From the NCBI GenBank assembly GCA_047495785.1, contig JBLDXI010000007.1, forward strand, positions 868,001 to 932,000: a DNA stretch of 64,000 nt, written 5' to 3'. Shown one piece after another: positions 43,541 to 56,600 of this stretch. Each line of letters starts with the position of its first letter. Position 1 is the stretch's first letter. The notes beneath the pieces were generated by a model that saw nothing but the letters and a program-made list of their open reading frames with translations, did not search any database and was not told the origin of the DNA. Source of the DNA: Lepidodermella squamata (lineage: Eukaryota; Gastrotricha). A program made the position numbers and the translations under genes.

Positions 43541-44188
43541 GAAATGAGAAATTTCAAGAGATACGAATTGAGCGTGACACGAGGAATTCTTCTTGATGTG
43601 AAATCGACCAGAAGGCTACTTTAACGGCCAAGTTACACCACACCACGGTATATCTAAATATGACAGACAATAGGGCCGAAATATGGCATAGGCATTCCCG
43701 AAGCTATGCTTTCTCATTTATCGGAAGAAAAATGAAAATGACGATTGGTTTTGGCGGAAGATTCAACTGAAATTCAGTTGAAACATTTGGCAACTTGGAC
43801 TGTATAAAGCGCGTCTGCTCAAAAAATGTACTTGACTCAATTTTTTTTGAAAAGCAGATTATCTGTTCATAATATTTTTTCGAAATTTGACCCAGCAGTA
43901 TATAAAAAAAACCACAATGCCATTCTGTATGCAAATGAGCTTCCAAAATTGCCCGCTAATTATTAGTCCGACTTCATGCAAAAAAATAGGATCAGGTAAA
44001 AATCGTTAAATCAACAAAATTAGCAGATAAATCGGGAATCACCTTGAACTAATTTGCCTCAAGCATGGCAAATCTAAGAAGTTAGACTGATTATTTATCC
44101 TCGAAATGCATGGTTTTCTTCCAATTACCCTACCCTACTTATTTTCAATAATTACATTTTCGAGAATTCAATTTAAATAAACTTACTA
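43541..44188. other. Intron 4 of F14, no recognised content
   Basis: About 650 bp, long for this family. Both strands show only short chance open frames and no convincing inverted ends. Confidence 0.4.
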
Positions 44189-45222
44189 GATGGATAAATT
44201 GTACCAAACTCGGCATAACAAAGCGCAGATAATTCAAGTCACAAGGAGCGGCCGGGGCGATATAAGCCACATCATCAGGATAGTCGACGATCGACAAGAG
44301 CTCACGTCCGTAGAACGCGGCAGAGGTCTAAAAATCGGTATACTTATTGCATGGCATCATCATTATCACTATGAAATTAAAAATACTCTTGTCAGCTGCA
44401 CTGAAGCGAGCAAATTTAAAGACCGATCGTAAAAGTTGAGTTTGCATTGGTCGCAGTCGAGGATTATAGGAGGTTTCAAAATATTGAAGGCCTGTAAACT
44501 AGATAATCTAGAAAACATTAGTGATTCATAAGAGGACCAACCCTTTGACATCGATTTGGCAGTCTGATCAGCCAATATTCGAAAATCCCGGTGCGAACGC
44601 AGTTGGGTTCAGCAGGCGCAATACAATCGACCTTGTAGTTGTACGCTTTCTTCAGGAAATCGTCCATACTAAGGTCCAACAGCTCTACAAAATCGTACCA
44701 ATTACCACCTTCGTCGAACATTAAGCAGTCGTCGCAATTCCGGCTGCGAAATATTTTACAGCACTCCAGCGCAGATTGCAGAGATTTCAAGCTGCTATCA
44801 TCTTGATGACTCAAAAAGCGGCGAGCTTTTTCGACTCCGAATTCCCGAATGATGAAACATTCCCAGAAATAATTGCTCGAAATAAACGCGTGCCAGCTTA
44901 ATAAAAATTAATTAACGCAAAAATAGCCAACAAATAGTAAAAAATAACCGTTTAGATACAACGTTGCATATCATGAAAATTTCTCTATTGCGAATTCGAA
45001 GGAAAATATTGACGACGATTTCTGGTGGTAGGAAGTCAACAGGATCCAATGATTCCATCCTTTTCCGTTTCAATAATGGACTGCCGTCCTCCTCCATGCT
45101 CTTACATTAAAATTAAAAAGTTATGATCTAGCGAAACAAAAATAAACGAATGAAGAAATGCGTAAAAATGTTGTTGAAATGTGTAAAATTACATCGAAAA
45201 TTATTGAAATTTCAAAAAAGTC

Positions 45223-47008
45223 TCATTTCGATTCGAAGGTTTCTAGCAAATTAATAATTCCATGATCGGGTTTGTCTTTGAACATTAGCTTGGCCAATTG
45301 GAGCGGAGTTTGACGTTTGCTGTTTTTCGCCTCTCTATCAGCCCCGTTTTCCAGCAGCATTCGAACAGCATCAGGCCGGGCCCGTTCAACCATGCGATGC
45401 AGCGGCCTCATTTTCCCTGATTTCCCGGCAATTTCCATATTGACGTCGATTCCATGCTCGATCAACGCCTTGAGACGCGGCTCGACCTGAGAATAATTAA
45501 TCGCTAAATCCAACACGCTTTCGCCACGCTTATTCCGCCGATTCATTACAGCCCCTTTGTCGAGAAAATACTTGACAGAATGGATGATTTGATATTTGGC
45601 AGAAATCATTAACAAAGTATTGCCATCATTATCGGCGAAATCAATATCGAAGCCACGGTCAATGAATGTGTCAAAAATGACCTTCGAAATCGTGTGGGTT
45701 ACCCTCATACTTTCAACTAGCACATTTTCACCGCGGTAAGTCGAATAAATGTCCGCTCCAAGATCGACAACCATTTTTACGGCGGTTTTGTGATTTTTGC
45801 GAATAGCCCAGTGAAGAGGGCCAGGACCAGGGCCGTACCCGGTTTTGATGAATTCAGCTAGAATGGATTTATTCAAACCGAGGGAAATCGCCTCGCTAAA
45901 TGCCGAACCATAGAACAACGTGTCGTTTCCCTGATACAGGAAGGACGGGTTTTTACTCAGAAAAGACCGAACTTCCTTGATCAGAGCAGAATTCGACAAG
46001 CCAGCCTCATTTTTACATAAGGCCATTAAATCACGGATCTGAGACAGAGTTTTTTTCAATTTGAAGCTTAACCTTTAATTTCTTACCTTGATCAACAAAT
46101 CGGCACAACTTGGAAAAATAACTCGCAAGTACTCCAGCCTGGCCCAGACACTCGAGCATATGTACCTAACGCCGTAAGGATAACTTCGAATGAAGACATA
46201 CTCATCACCCCATTCCTAAAAACAGCAATTCAAATATATTTTTTCTTCGAAATAACAAAACCTCAGTTTTAATTGTAAAGGTTTTAAGAACTTGATGATT
46301 GGAGTCCATTAGAAATAATTTGCCTGGGGTAGATCTAATCGCAATCGTCGGTTGAAACACATCGAAAACCTGCAAAATATATTGAAAAAATTAGACAGAA
46401 TTTTTTGTTGAAAAAAAACCTGTCCGCAAGACTCGGGAATTCTTGCTATCCAATAACGGCTAGAATTACCAGCGTATATTACGCAATTTCGATTCTCATT
46501 TCCAGCCATGAAAATTGGCAATTTATTACGCGCCAATTGAATGAAATTTTCGACCGAATCGGGTTCGATGTAAGCTCCCTTGAAGTCTTCAACGTCGTCG
46601 AAATGATCGGCATTTCGAGGGCTGAAGATTTGGTGAGTTGTCAAAGACCGATAAAACGATTCGACTGAACCTCCAGATTTTAAAAACTGCTGCAATCGAT
46701 CTGAGCCGAACTCAACCGCCAGCAGCCGCTCAAGAAAATATTTGCCAGTCAAATATCTATGCCAGCTAGGATAAAGAAAAATGGGGATTTCCTCAAAAAA
46801 AACGAATCGTCAGCACTACAACTCACCTTTTGCAAACGAGACAGAGACTTAGAAATATTTCCTTGTTAGGTAACCGTACAAATATTTCTGCAGCGATCTC
46901 GGGTGGGAAAATAGACAGCGGATCGGCGACCAGGTCATGCGATCGCTTGACGGGTTGATTCTCAACCGAATTAGAGGGCAAGGGACGTTTTTTGGATGAG
47001 CTTTTCAT
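45223..47008 (-). CDS. F15: F-box/ankyrin protein (E-type)
   Basis: Exons about 47008-46827, 46769-46421, 46370-46263, 46216-46089 and 46060-45223. Exon 1 MKSSSKKRPLPSN, LSIFPPEIAAEIFVRLPNKE. Exon 2 WHRYLTGKYFLERLLAVEFG and YWIARIPESCGQV. Exon 3 KLFLMDSNHQVLKTF; exon 4 YPYGVRYICSSVWARLEYLR. The ankyrin exon starts with a longer helical lead (KKTLSQIRDLMALCKNEAG) and has TGYGPGPGPLHWAIRKN, VDLGADIYSTYRGEN, IDRGFDIDFADNDGNTLL, LDKGAVMNRRNKRGES, IEHGIDVNME and LENGADREAKNSKRQTP. No stops. Only about 125 bp separate its stop from the F14 start. Confidence 0.82.
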
Positions 47009-47557
47009 TCTTCATGAGCTTATTTCTAGAAAAATCTAGAAAACTAGAAAATGTTGCGACGAAAAATAACATTTTCTGGCTGGAATTATATCTCACCAAA
47101 AATCGAAAATGGAACAATTATCATCTCAGTGGTTTGAAAATGGCTCAGAAGTCATCGGGTAAGACTGCTTTGCCTCGTCTAGAAAACAAAGCAGAGCAGT
47201 GACGTCACTAATAGAAGAAATCAAAAATATTGCGCAACATTAATCACCCTCACAATGGTTTGTTTTCGGAAAATTTTAGCTCAGAAGTGTCGGTTTTTTT
47301 TTAAAAAGGAACCAAACTAACCCCGAAAAAAGATTGCTTGCAAATTGACCGATTCAGCTGGATCAAAAAATACTCAGATGTAGATTAAATGGACCCATTT
47401 TCCAAACTTCATCGGCAAAAATGTATAAACTCTAAAGATAAAATGAAATGTTAGGTTTCGTAAATTTACACTAGAAATTGCACTCAATCGTAACAAATAG
47501 TATCGCAATGTCAGCAGAATCTAAGAAAATACGATTTTAAATCTCTCGAAACTTCGA
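47009..47557. other. Intergenic region between F16 and F15, nothing recognised
   Basis: About 550 bp, AT-rich. No open frame with family similarity, no inverted ends, no RNA gene seen. Confidence 0.45.
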
Positions 47558-49193
47558 TCAGCTTTGATCGATTTTCTTTGCTGCAATATGATTTTCCAAC
47601 ATTGTCAAAATTCTTGGATATTGCTTCGCCAAATCAAAGGCCGTTCTTCCATGGCTATCGGTAAGATGTGGGTCAGCACCGTGCTCCAAAAGAGATTCGA
47701 CTGCGTCCAATTTAAAGCTTCGTATCATCCTATGCAACGGAGGGTCATTTCTAGGCTGATTAGGATTGGCGCCGGCCTCCAAAAGCACCCTCACCCTCGG
47801 CTCGCAACCTTTCGCGTACGACATCGCATTGGTGAGAGCTGATCCGCCACCTTTCGTTTCGCGCGAGACATCGGCGCCTTCTTTGATCAGAAGGCGAACT
47901 ATATGGATCGGCTGATAACCAGCGGCGTACATCAGTAGAGTCATGCCATTGCTATGAGTCGTTTCTACATCCAACCCAGCTTTAAGAAGTGCTTCAAGGA
48001 CTCCTTTTGAAAGCCCCTTGCCGTAGGTCATCATTTCGGAAAATAAACTGGAAATAAGTGGTTGTTCAATAATGGCACCATGGGATAGTAGGAATTTCAT
48101 CGAATTCGGGCAATTCCTTGTTAAAGCGGTCTTAAGAGCGGTGGGTCCATCGAAAACGGCACCATGCGAGTGAAACGCCGTTAAAATCTCTTTAGACGCA
48201 TTTTTCGAAATTGCTTTCAAAAATAACGAATTTTCGTATTTTGGCCCGGTGCTCTCTCGATTTATCAGACTAGGAGCAGCATCTAGCATCCAGCCAACAT
48301 CGCAGGAATTATCCGGAGTTTCATCAAGCAAGCAATTCAATCTGCATCGCTACAAATTATACTTGAAAAATCCAAGCAAAAACGAAGACCAAATATTCAA
48401 ACCATTTCGAGGAAAGCTTTCAGGCTAGGGAAACCAATTCGAAAAGACTGAATTTCGCTCGAAGTAACAGAACCGATGAATCGCGTTCCGACAGGATATT
48501 CCTCCAATACAAAGTTGTCTCCGCGACCGAAATCAACGTCCGGCTTGAGAATTAAAATCAAATTTCAAAATTATAATTTGCCATGTTCGGAAAACGGAAA
48601 AACGAACTATTATAATTTTCAGCTCCTTCATTGCCGAATCGTAAAAAGAGATTTGACATGCGGAGTTGCATTCGATGACGATAACCGGCTTCAATATATC
48701 AAATGCCTAAAATCAAGAAAAATGTAGAAAATGGCGAGGGTATTTGATTTTTTCCACCTCTTGACACCCGCCCGGTAATCCGACCAGCCACCAGTTTTCT
48801 TCGTGGTTGATAATGAACAAATTTTCGAACACTCGCTCGCGAAATGAATCGTACGAGTTACGATTTTGACTCGTGAATAGCTTCGAGGAATACATAGATT
48901 TGCGGAGCGATAGAAATCGACGAGCTTTTTGAGCCCCAAATTCATGAATGATCAAATTCTCCCAGAACAAATCGCATCTGATCAAATTATGCCAACTGAA
49001 AAAAGTGCTAGATAATTCAAGCGAATAGTAAAATTGGATACAACCTTTTTGAGACGGTATTGCAGTGGATGAACATTTCCTCCAATCGTAAATATAAAAG
49101 GATTTTGCCCATGACCTCCTTTGGCAAAACATCGATGGGATCAATAGCCAAGCCAGGCTGAGCAGAGCTCAACTTTCGCTTTCGACCGGCCAT
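47558..49193 (-). CDS. F16: F-box/ankyrin protein (E-type, short exon 2)
   Basis: Exons about 49193-49045, 49003-48758, 48712-48608, 48555-48406 and 48350-47558. Exon 1 MAGRKRKLSSAQPG, IDVLPKEVMGKILLYLRLEE. Exon 2 is short (about 82 residues): WHNLIRCDLFWENLIIHEFG ... NWWLVGLPGGCQEV. Exon 3 FDILKPVIVIECNSACQI; exon 4 YPVGTRFIGSVTSSEI. Ankyrins: HSHGAVFDGPTALKTAL, LSHGAIIEQPLIS, LKAGLDVETTHSNGMTLL, IKEGADVSRETKGGGSA, LEAGANPNQPRNDPPLH and LEHGADPHLTDSHGRTA. The tail ends HIAAKKIDQS. Open throughout; its 5' half is duplicated as F17. Confidence 0.8.
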
Positions 49194-49394
49194 TTTTCAC
49201 GAAACCGGAAACTCAAATCTTAAGTTGCTCAAAAATAGTAAGACAGCTAAAAAAAAATTATACAACCAAAATAGCTATAAAATCGTGACAAAATGCAGAA
49301 TTAAAAAAATATAATCATAAAAAATATAAAAAATTCGCGATTTGAAATGGCGCCTAATAGCGACTATTTTCGCTTTTAAAAACGGCTCTCAGGT

Positions 49395-49913
49395 TCATTG
49401 TTCCGAATAGTTAGAAGATTCTCGGCTCAAAGTCTCTTGAAGTAACATCAGGATAAAAAGGTGCACATCTTCAGCATCAGGAATCATCGAACCTTCTTCC
49501 TCATTGATCATCATGAACAAATTATTGAATAATCGCTCGCGAATCGAATCGTAAGAACTAACATTCCAACAAGTGAATAGTTTTGAGGTGCGGATAGTAT
49601 TGCGGAGAGATTCAAGGGCGCCGGCATTTGATAAAAATCGACGGGCTTTCGCTTCCCCAAATTCACGAATGATCACATTTTCCCATAAGAAATCGCCACC
49701 GATTAGACGGTGCCAACTGAAAACAAACCAAATAAATCAGCTTTATTTCAAATTTATCTCAACCTCTCTGAGTCAATGTTGCATTGGAGAAAAATGTCCG
49801 GCAGCCGTAAATTCAACAACACTGCGATCATGACCTCTTTCGGCAAAACATTGATCGGATCAATAAAAACTGGCGGCTGATCGATTTTCAACTTTCGTTT
49901 TCGGCCTGTCATT
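49395..49913 (-). pseudogene. F17: truncated E-type copy with exons 1 and 2 only
   Basis: Exon 1 (49913-49764) MTGRKRKLKIDQPP, INVLPKEVMIAVLLNLR and exon 2 (49717-49395) WHRLIGGDFLWENVIIREFG ... SYDSIRERLFNNLFM closely match F16. After MINEEEG the similarity is lost: instead of the NWWLVGLPGGC end, the frame runs into unrelated LLQETLSRESSNYSEQ and stops. No exons 3-5 lie before F16. It is a partial duplicate of F16. It could still yield a short F-box-only protein of about 150 residues, but nothing shows it does. Confidence 0.7.
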
Positions 49914-50227
49914 TTTTCGAAAAATCAAAAAATTAAAGCACCGAATGTCACTAAATATGTGCTAAAAAAATCAGGAGCTGCATAACATCTGGGAAATCGG
50001 TGCGTTCCCATCTCCCCGAAAAATCTGGGACGTTCGAATTCCCTGATTTTTTTTCCATTCGTCTTTTTATTCCGTCAGGAAGGGAAATTGTTTCACTAAG
50101 GCTTTTAGAACAGAAATGAAGAGTAATTGAGCAAATGCTGAGCTGGTTTCGAAGAACATGCAATATGAGACTAGGTTAAACAAAACAAAAAATACAAGCA
50201 AAAAACGTTTCGAGCCATCTTAAAATT
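49914..50227. other. Intergenic region between F18 and F17
   Basis: About 310 bp without recognised content. It marks the border between the E-type block and the resumed B-type genes. Confidence 0.45.
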
Positions 50228-53200
50228 TCAATTTGATGGCTTCAACAATTCGAGAATAATAGAGTCGTTTTTGGCATGCTCAAACGCATTCAATCCATTC
50301 GAGTCTTTGATCTTAGGATCCGCTTTGAACTTCATGTAAACCTTGATCGATTCAATTTCCTTCGATTTTACAGCAGCTATAAGTCCAGTAACTGTCGAGC
50401 CGTCCGTATCAACATAACGGATGTTCGGGTCAACCTTGGCGTCAAAAATAGCCTTTAAAAAATTCGGACTCGCAATTGACAGAACAGTTTCGCCTTTTCT
50501 GTTGGCTATTTTTGCATCGGCGCCATTGGATAGGAGGACTTTGAACGAGTCCATTCCACGGTTTCTGATGCAAGCTGCTAAATCAGGGCCATGAGGCAAT
50601 AGAGCTTTGAATGAATCGTAATCGCGTTTAACAGCCTGCATCAGCAACGTATTACCCTCTTCATCAGTTTCATTGATATTCGCCCCAGCTGCGACCAGGA
50701 CTGTAATTGCTGACTTCCGGAACTCCAAACGCTGGTTGAACAGGGCGAATTTCAACAGAGAAATTCCAGCTGGGGTTTTCGCGTTCGGATCACCGCCACG
50801 AGATACGTAAACTTGGACAATATCAGCCAAGCCATATTCCAACGCGAAAAGGACGTAGCTGAAATCGAAAGGAGCTCCGTGTTTGATCAAGCTCTCGATA
50901 ATTAATTTGTTGTTACGAGCAAGCGCGTGACCCATAGGGCCGCAATCTCGCATGTAAGGATCGCCGAAATCACCCTTATTTTTCAACCTTCTTTCAACAT
51001 CGCTACCTCTTAGTAGATATGGGTCCGTCTTGAAGACGGACTCAATGTCATCAGGGGATTTCTTGCAAATGGCTTTGCACAGCTTCAGTCTCTGCAGAAG
51101 ATCGGATACAATTGATAAAGCTTCAATTTTGAAAAATCTGATGCGCTTACCATAACATTGATTTTAGCCAAAGAGGGGAAGACGATTCGAATAGACAGAC
51201 TGTCGAAGGTGCCGTCGGAAGCTATGTAGCGAATTCCACGTGGATAATCATCGACTGTTTTCAGAACATTGCCTTCGACACGGACTATCGGGCCGACCAG
51301 CGGCATCTAGGAATAGAGCATTTAAATGACCGTTAGCTACTAAAAAAACGGGGTTTGGCATATTTTCTATCGCAATTTTCAATAAAAAACTGGCAATTTT
51401 ATCATTTAATTTCTTGTAATAAGATTAGTTGACATTTAAAAAAGTTTTTCCGTTCTGCTTCCTCTGGAGGGCTTATGGGTCTGGCTCTCTGTGTCACCTA
51501 TGTAGTATAGCTTTCAGTAACAAGCGTAACACTGAGATTGCTCAGCTGACCAATTGCATCCTCAGCAACGAAAGCCTGCCTCAATTCATCGGACTTAACG
51601 CGGCAAATCATACAAGGTCTCGATCCACTAGACGTCGCGTCGTTGAAGACTAAGCTGGACATTTTCCTGAATCCATTGCTGTTTCAATTCCCCTGGAATC
51701 GACATTGACGATATACGGCTGGGTGCTTTCGAAAGTAAGACAACCGACGATGATGATTACTATTATTCTTAGAATTCTTAAATTGATTTAACTTTGGAAT
51801 TCATGCCGTAGTAATAGAATTCTAATTCTGTGCTTCAGTTCGCAAGATGAAATGTATTTACTACGAATCAATCATTTTGAGCGAACTCTTTCAAAATCAT
51901 GTCTGCGGCACCAGGAGGAGAGGCTCGGGGTGCGCTGCCATTCGAAAGGTGTACCCTGATTTCTACAGTTTTGCTTCAAGAGCAACTACCGGCGTGTCAA
52001 GGACTCGATACCGAGGCTCTGCCGGAAATACAAGTGCTCAAAAACGCGCCTGCTTCCGCTGAACCGCTGATCGTTGATGTGTCGATGATGGGCGGGTCCG
52101 ACGATGGCCGGCGAAAGCGGTGACGAGACGAAAACAGCAACGAAGAAGTTGAAAGAATAAGAAAACGACTTGCCTATACTCTCCACTGACTCGTTGAACT
52201 CAAGTCTGATCTCTGAACTAAAATCTATGATGTTCCTATGATATTACAGCTATTTCTTTTGACTCTTCGACTCGGTGGAAGATCAGTAAGCCCAAGTTTC
52301 AGCAACACAGGCACTGCGTTATAGAGTGCATAATGCGAAGGCATACCCGCCTCGAGCAGTGCAGATAAAAGACGACCCGTCGATCGAGCCGCTTATTTTA
52401 TTAGCACCATTAAGAGTGACAAGGCGCGCAATCGCGGAATGAAACTGAAAAATCGTCGTCGAAAAAGCGCAAAGCATCAGGGTTAGATTTGGCGTTAGCT
52501 TAGAACTCGGAACAAAATAAAATATTCGAATCTTACCTCAACTGAATGAATCGACTGGAGATTGGAGTCAAGAAAATGGATCGTGCGATCAGGAAATTCG
52601 GCCCTATCAACAAAAATTTCGAAGGGAATTCGCAATATGTCAAAAGTCTGGTGTAAGAAACAACAATTTAATTGTCATGCGATCGAAACGTTTAAAATCG
52701 TCATCTCACCTCTGTGCACTTTACAGGTAATTTCACTAACCAGCATTTCTTGGGGTAAGTTTCGAAAATAGTGACAATCTGGTCGAAATCGACATTGGGA
52801 TCCAATACTTCAGGCATCGAAGTTCGAATTGCATCGCAAAATTCGTCAAGCTCGACATTTACAGAACGTGAACCATTGCTATCGTGAGCAACCATCGTTT
52901 CATAAAGAGAAGAATCTGGTCGAATGACCTGCACTGCTTTCGACGAAGCGTCATACGGCTCCCAAATTATGAGGCGAATTTTAAGACAATTGTCCAAAAA
53001 ACTAGTGCGGAACAATGCATGCGTCTTCAGATAACTTTTCAAGTTAGAAATCGCATTTTTGGCCGAGCCAATGAAAGACCAAGCTCGCTCCTTCGGAAAT
53101 TCGCGGAGTATCAATCCCTCCCAGAAACAGTCACTTTCCAGAAAAGCATTCCATCTGAAATCCCACATTGAAATATTCGCGATATTTAATTAGGAAACTT

Positions 53201-53394
53201 CGATTCACGTACTTTTTGCAAACAAGAGAGCAGCGGAGGAATAAATCGCGATTTCTCAGTTTGAGGAATATCGCCCTTCTCACCTCGGGTGGGAGATTGA
53301 ACATTAAATCGAACGGGTTCGGTTCAAGGAACTGAATTCTCGAAGGGGGTTCAGTCGAAACAGCATCTGCATTTTTACGTTTCCGCGGCGGCAT
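50228..53394 (-). CDS. F18: F-box/ankyrin protein (B-type) with chimeric extra repeat
   Basis: Exons about 53394-53212, 53157-52710, 52647-52537, 51306-51152 and 51096-50228, open throughout. Exon 1 MPPRKRKNADAVST, FDLMFNLPPEVRRAIFLKLR; exon 2 WNAFLESDCFWEGLILREFP; exon 3 FDILRIPFEIFVDRAEFPDR; exon 4 VEGNVLKTVDDYPRGIRYIA. The ankyrin exon carries VAAGANINETDEEGN followed by two consecutive versions of the same repeat position: AVKRDYDSFKALLPHGPD (as in F3), then IRNRGMDSFKVLLSNGADAK (as in F9), about 30 residues longer than its paralogues. Intron 3 is expanded to about 1.2 kb. Confidence 0.83.
51310..52530. mobile_element. Foreign insertion in intron 3 of F18
   Basis: About 1.2 kb replaces a normally 50-bp intron, the same intron that is expanded in F2 and F6. 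Plus-strand open stretches occur at about 51444-51653 (ending TRRRVVED) and 51899-52123 (SAAPGGEARGALPFERC ... GGSDDGRRKR). Neither is a family I recognise and no inverted ends were found. Treated as decayed mobile DNA because of its length and strand. Confidence 0.4.
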
Positions 53395-53650
53395 TTCCAA
53401 TAATTTGAAAAAATCTACCTTAAAATACAAAAATTGTCGAGAAATTTATTAAAATTCAATCACGTGGCGTGACTAAAAAGATCAGTGGAAAACTGAAATC
53501 ACAGAGAAAAACCACTAAAAATTACCGAAGATCACCGAAAAAGTGAAACAACGAAAGAAATGTCTTATTTAGAGCAATTGAGAAGTCAATAAAATCCAAA
53601 CAAAATCGGACGATTCAAGATTATATAGATTTTTTTTGTTTTTTAGCGTA

Positions 53651-56600
53651 TCAATGATTTCCTTTCAGCAATTCAGCAATAGTGCCTGATTTATCGCTGA
53701 TCGCATGATCGAAAGCGTTCAAACCATTCGAATCCTTAATCTCAGGATTTGCCTTGTACTCCATCAGCAATTTCACCGCATCCTTATTCTGCCGTTTCAC
53801 AGCTGAAATTAGAGCAGTAACAACTGATCCGTCTCGGTCCGTGTATGTACTGTTAGGGTCGATGCCAGCTTTGAGCAAAACAGCCATACGACTCGGGGTA
53901 GCACGTGACAGCACCGTTTCACCGTATTTATTAGCCAATTTCATATCTGCACCGAGTTCCAGGAGAAATCTGAACGGTTTGATATTTTCATTCAAAGCTT
54001 TCATCAACAGCGTATCACCGCAGTCATCCACCTCATTTATGTTGGCCCCGCCCGCGACCAGGGCTGTAATAGCCGATTTTCGAAACGGCATATCCATAGG
54101 CTGGTGGAAAAGAGCGTAGCGCAACAACGACAATTCGCCCCGTTTGAAATTTGGGTCAAAACCGCGGGATAGAAACAGCTTAACGCCCTCGGCCAGTCCG
54201 AATCTGATGGCATAAAACAGGTACTTTTCATCGAAAGGAGCTCCGTGGTCGGCGATTGTTTGCAAGATCGCCTTATTGTTCTGCCGATATGCGTGTACAA
54301 TAGGTCCGCTTTTGCGCATGTAAGGAGCGCCGATAATATCATCAGCGGTATCACCGAACGGAGTTCTCTCCAACTCGACACCTCGCACCAAATCGGGGTC
54401 CTTTCGAAAAATTGAGGCGATTTCCGAATGCGATCGGCTTATAATAGCCATGCAGAGATCCATTCGCTAAAAAAATGAAATCAATATGGGGTCACTAGCA
54501 TGCGACAATGCGGTAAAAAAATTAGAAAAAAATGAAAAAAATGGAAATATTTGAAGAAATTTAATTTTGAACGGCCAAAAACCAAAAATCTGCTGCATTT
54601 ATGTTAGAGCCAAAATTAATCGAATCGAAGCATACTACACTGTAAAAAAGTTCGATATTTAGCACTAAAACAATTTGAGAAAAAAGGACTTCGCGAAATT
54701 TTTTATTTTATGGAGAAATTTAGAATTTCCAAGCATCAATAATTTGTAATTTGTATTTTGCTATCTTCTGCTTTTTTCTAATCACTGAAATTAACCCAAT
54801 TTTTGACCAAAAATTAGAACTCGTAAATTGTTCCGAAAGGATCCGCGAATCAACCCCCCGGTTATGGTTTCGACCATCCGTGGCATTGAGGAAAATAAGA
54901 TCGTCGAAGATGAAAATGATTTCGCACTCGAAATTACGCCGAAGAAACAGTTAACAATTAAGGAAGAGATTCAGGAATATGAAGAGCCGCTGTCAAGGAA
55001 ATCGGGCGGGGCATCAAATTGCGGCCAAAATCGCGGATCCGTTTCGAACTGACCCTGAACCTGAGCGCGAAGATAAGTCAGTGATTTTCAAATTTTGAAA
55101 ATATATTCGAACCAGTTTTGTTCTTGCTAGTGTGGTTACTGACCCAGATAATGTCCTCATGTTGGCCCTGAGCAAATCATCCGACATCAAGTAGAAGAAT
55201 GTAGCGGAAGTTATAACTCGATGAAAGTTCTAATAGCTAGTAATGTAGTCCTTACTAAAACTCCTTTAGGTTTGGCGGACATTTTGTTACTGGTAGAGCA
55301 AGAGTTGGGAAGACCTTTCAAAGTTGAAATCGGCTTACCAATTACCAAACAAATTTTCGATTGATTGTAAAAGGCGGAGTTCAACTGGTGTCAATGCTGA
55401 AACCTTTGGCGTCGCAAACATGAAAAATGTGAAATATCCGAACGGAATTCTATCAGATCAATAACCTGAGCTTCCTGAGAACGATTTATGTGACTTGCTA
55501 TCCTATACAGTGTCCAAATATGCTCTCAACATTGGTAAGCTATCCTGTGTCGTCAACAAATACGGCATCGACATTCTCGAGAAGCATGAGTGCGTTCCGA
55601 CGAAAATCTTCACCGCTAATCAATGCAAAGATCAAGGTACAAAGCGGTAATGGAAGGTTTCTACTCGTCAAAGCGGCACTGGCGAATTCTCTGCGAATTC
55701 TCTGCTCCCGATTGCCTTTTATCCTGAACTCTGATCTCTTAGCAAATTCTACCGAATTATTTTCCAGCCGTCCATGCATTTGAAAAATTCAGCCAGCGTG
55801 AAGTTTTTTTTGCTGTTGGAGGTAATATTCAAGTCTTCGCTACAAAGACAACTTTTGCGCCGTTACTCTACATGCATTTGCGCTCCCAACATACCGACGC
55901 AAAAGAGTTCATTGTTATTAACGTTTCGCCTGACACTTCTGATCTGGCCTGCTGTTTTATGGAAATTTGTGCCAGCGTATACAACATTCGTGATATTTGC
56001 GTCGTCGGCGACTCTAACCTCTTTCAACTAATTATTGGGTCGAGCCGTGAAATTGTTCCAGGTCTACATGCCAAGGTGTTAATGCCTGTTTTAGTAGACG
56101 GAAAGTACAACATCAGTGATTGGCAGAAGTCGAATAAAGTCGCTGTTGATTATTATAAACATTTGATGAATACGCCGTCGGCTAATAACTTGCGCATCTG
56201 TGCCTTCTTGCTTGCAATCTTCCAGCGTAAGGAGTGTAACATTGAACATGTGCGAAATCTAGCCTTGAAAAGTTGGAGGAAACTGATATTAGTGCAAACA
56301 TTAACGCCCGTCAACTGATCGCAACTGATGGCTCTTCAAAGAAAAACAAGAGGCGAAGTCGATCGGCTGCGAAATCAAAGGCCGCCGCAGATGTGAGCTC
56401 GGAAACAACACCTGACAATAGTGACAGTGACTTCAAGCCCAGTCCTACGAAGAAACCTGACAAAAGGTCACTACAAAGCCGCTACAGTCTACGAAACAGA
56501 TCCGAACCATCCACTGTCCAATCAAAACAACCCGTGGGCAGACAGTTCCAAACAACAGTAAATCGTGACAGTAAATATTGGTTCCTTCGTTTACGACAAA

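Larger units (their letters stand above)
39263..45097 (-). pseudogene. F14: F-box/ankyrin gene (E-type) split by a LINE
   Basis: Exons about 45097-44950, 44897-44542, 44491-44397, 44327-44189 and exon 5 in two pieces, 43540-43105 and 39577-39263. Exon 1 MEEDGSPLLKRKRMES, VDFLPPEIVVNIFLRIRNRE. Exon 2 ends YWLIRLPNRCQRV; exon 3 LNFYDRSLNLLASVQ; exon 4 YPDDVAYIAPAAP. Exon 5 runs from GQRLINALEQNS to DKDGKTLLMY, then breaks. The continuation AAESQKLDVVKFLVKSGSD is 3.5 kb away, where F13 reads LLMYAAEKETLD without a break. The C-terminus ends KAAKTTRK. The inserted retrotransposon truncates the ankyrin domain; its opposite orientation argues against splicing out. Otherwise open and close to F13. 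Confidence 0.82.

Noticed and set aside
43704-43946. Minus-strand 80-codon ORF in F14 intron 4
   Set aside because: No similarity to the family, lies in an intron, aromatic/Ile-rich as expected from AT-rich DNA.
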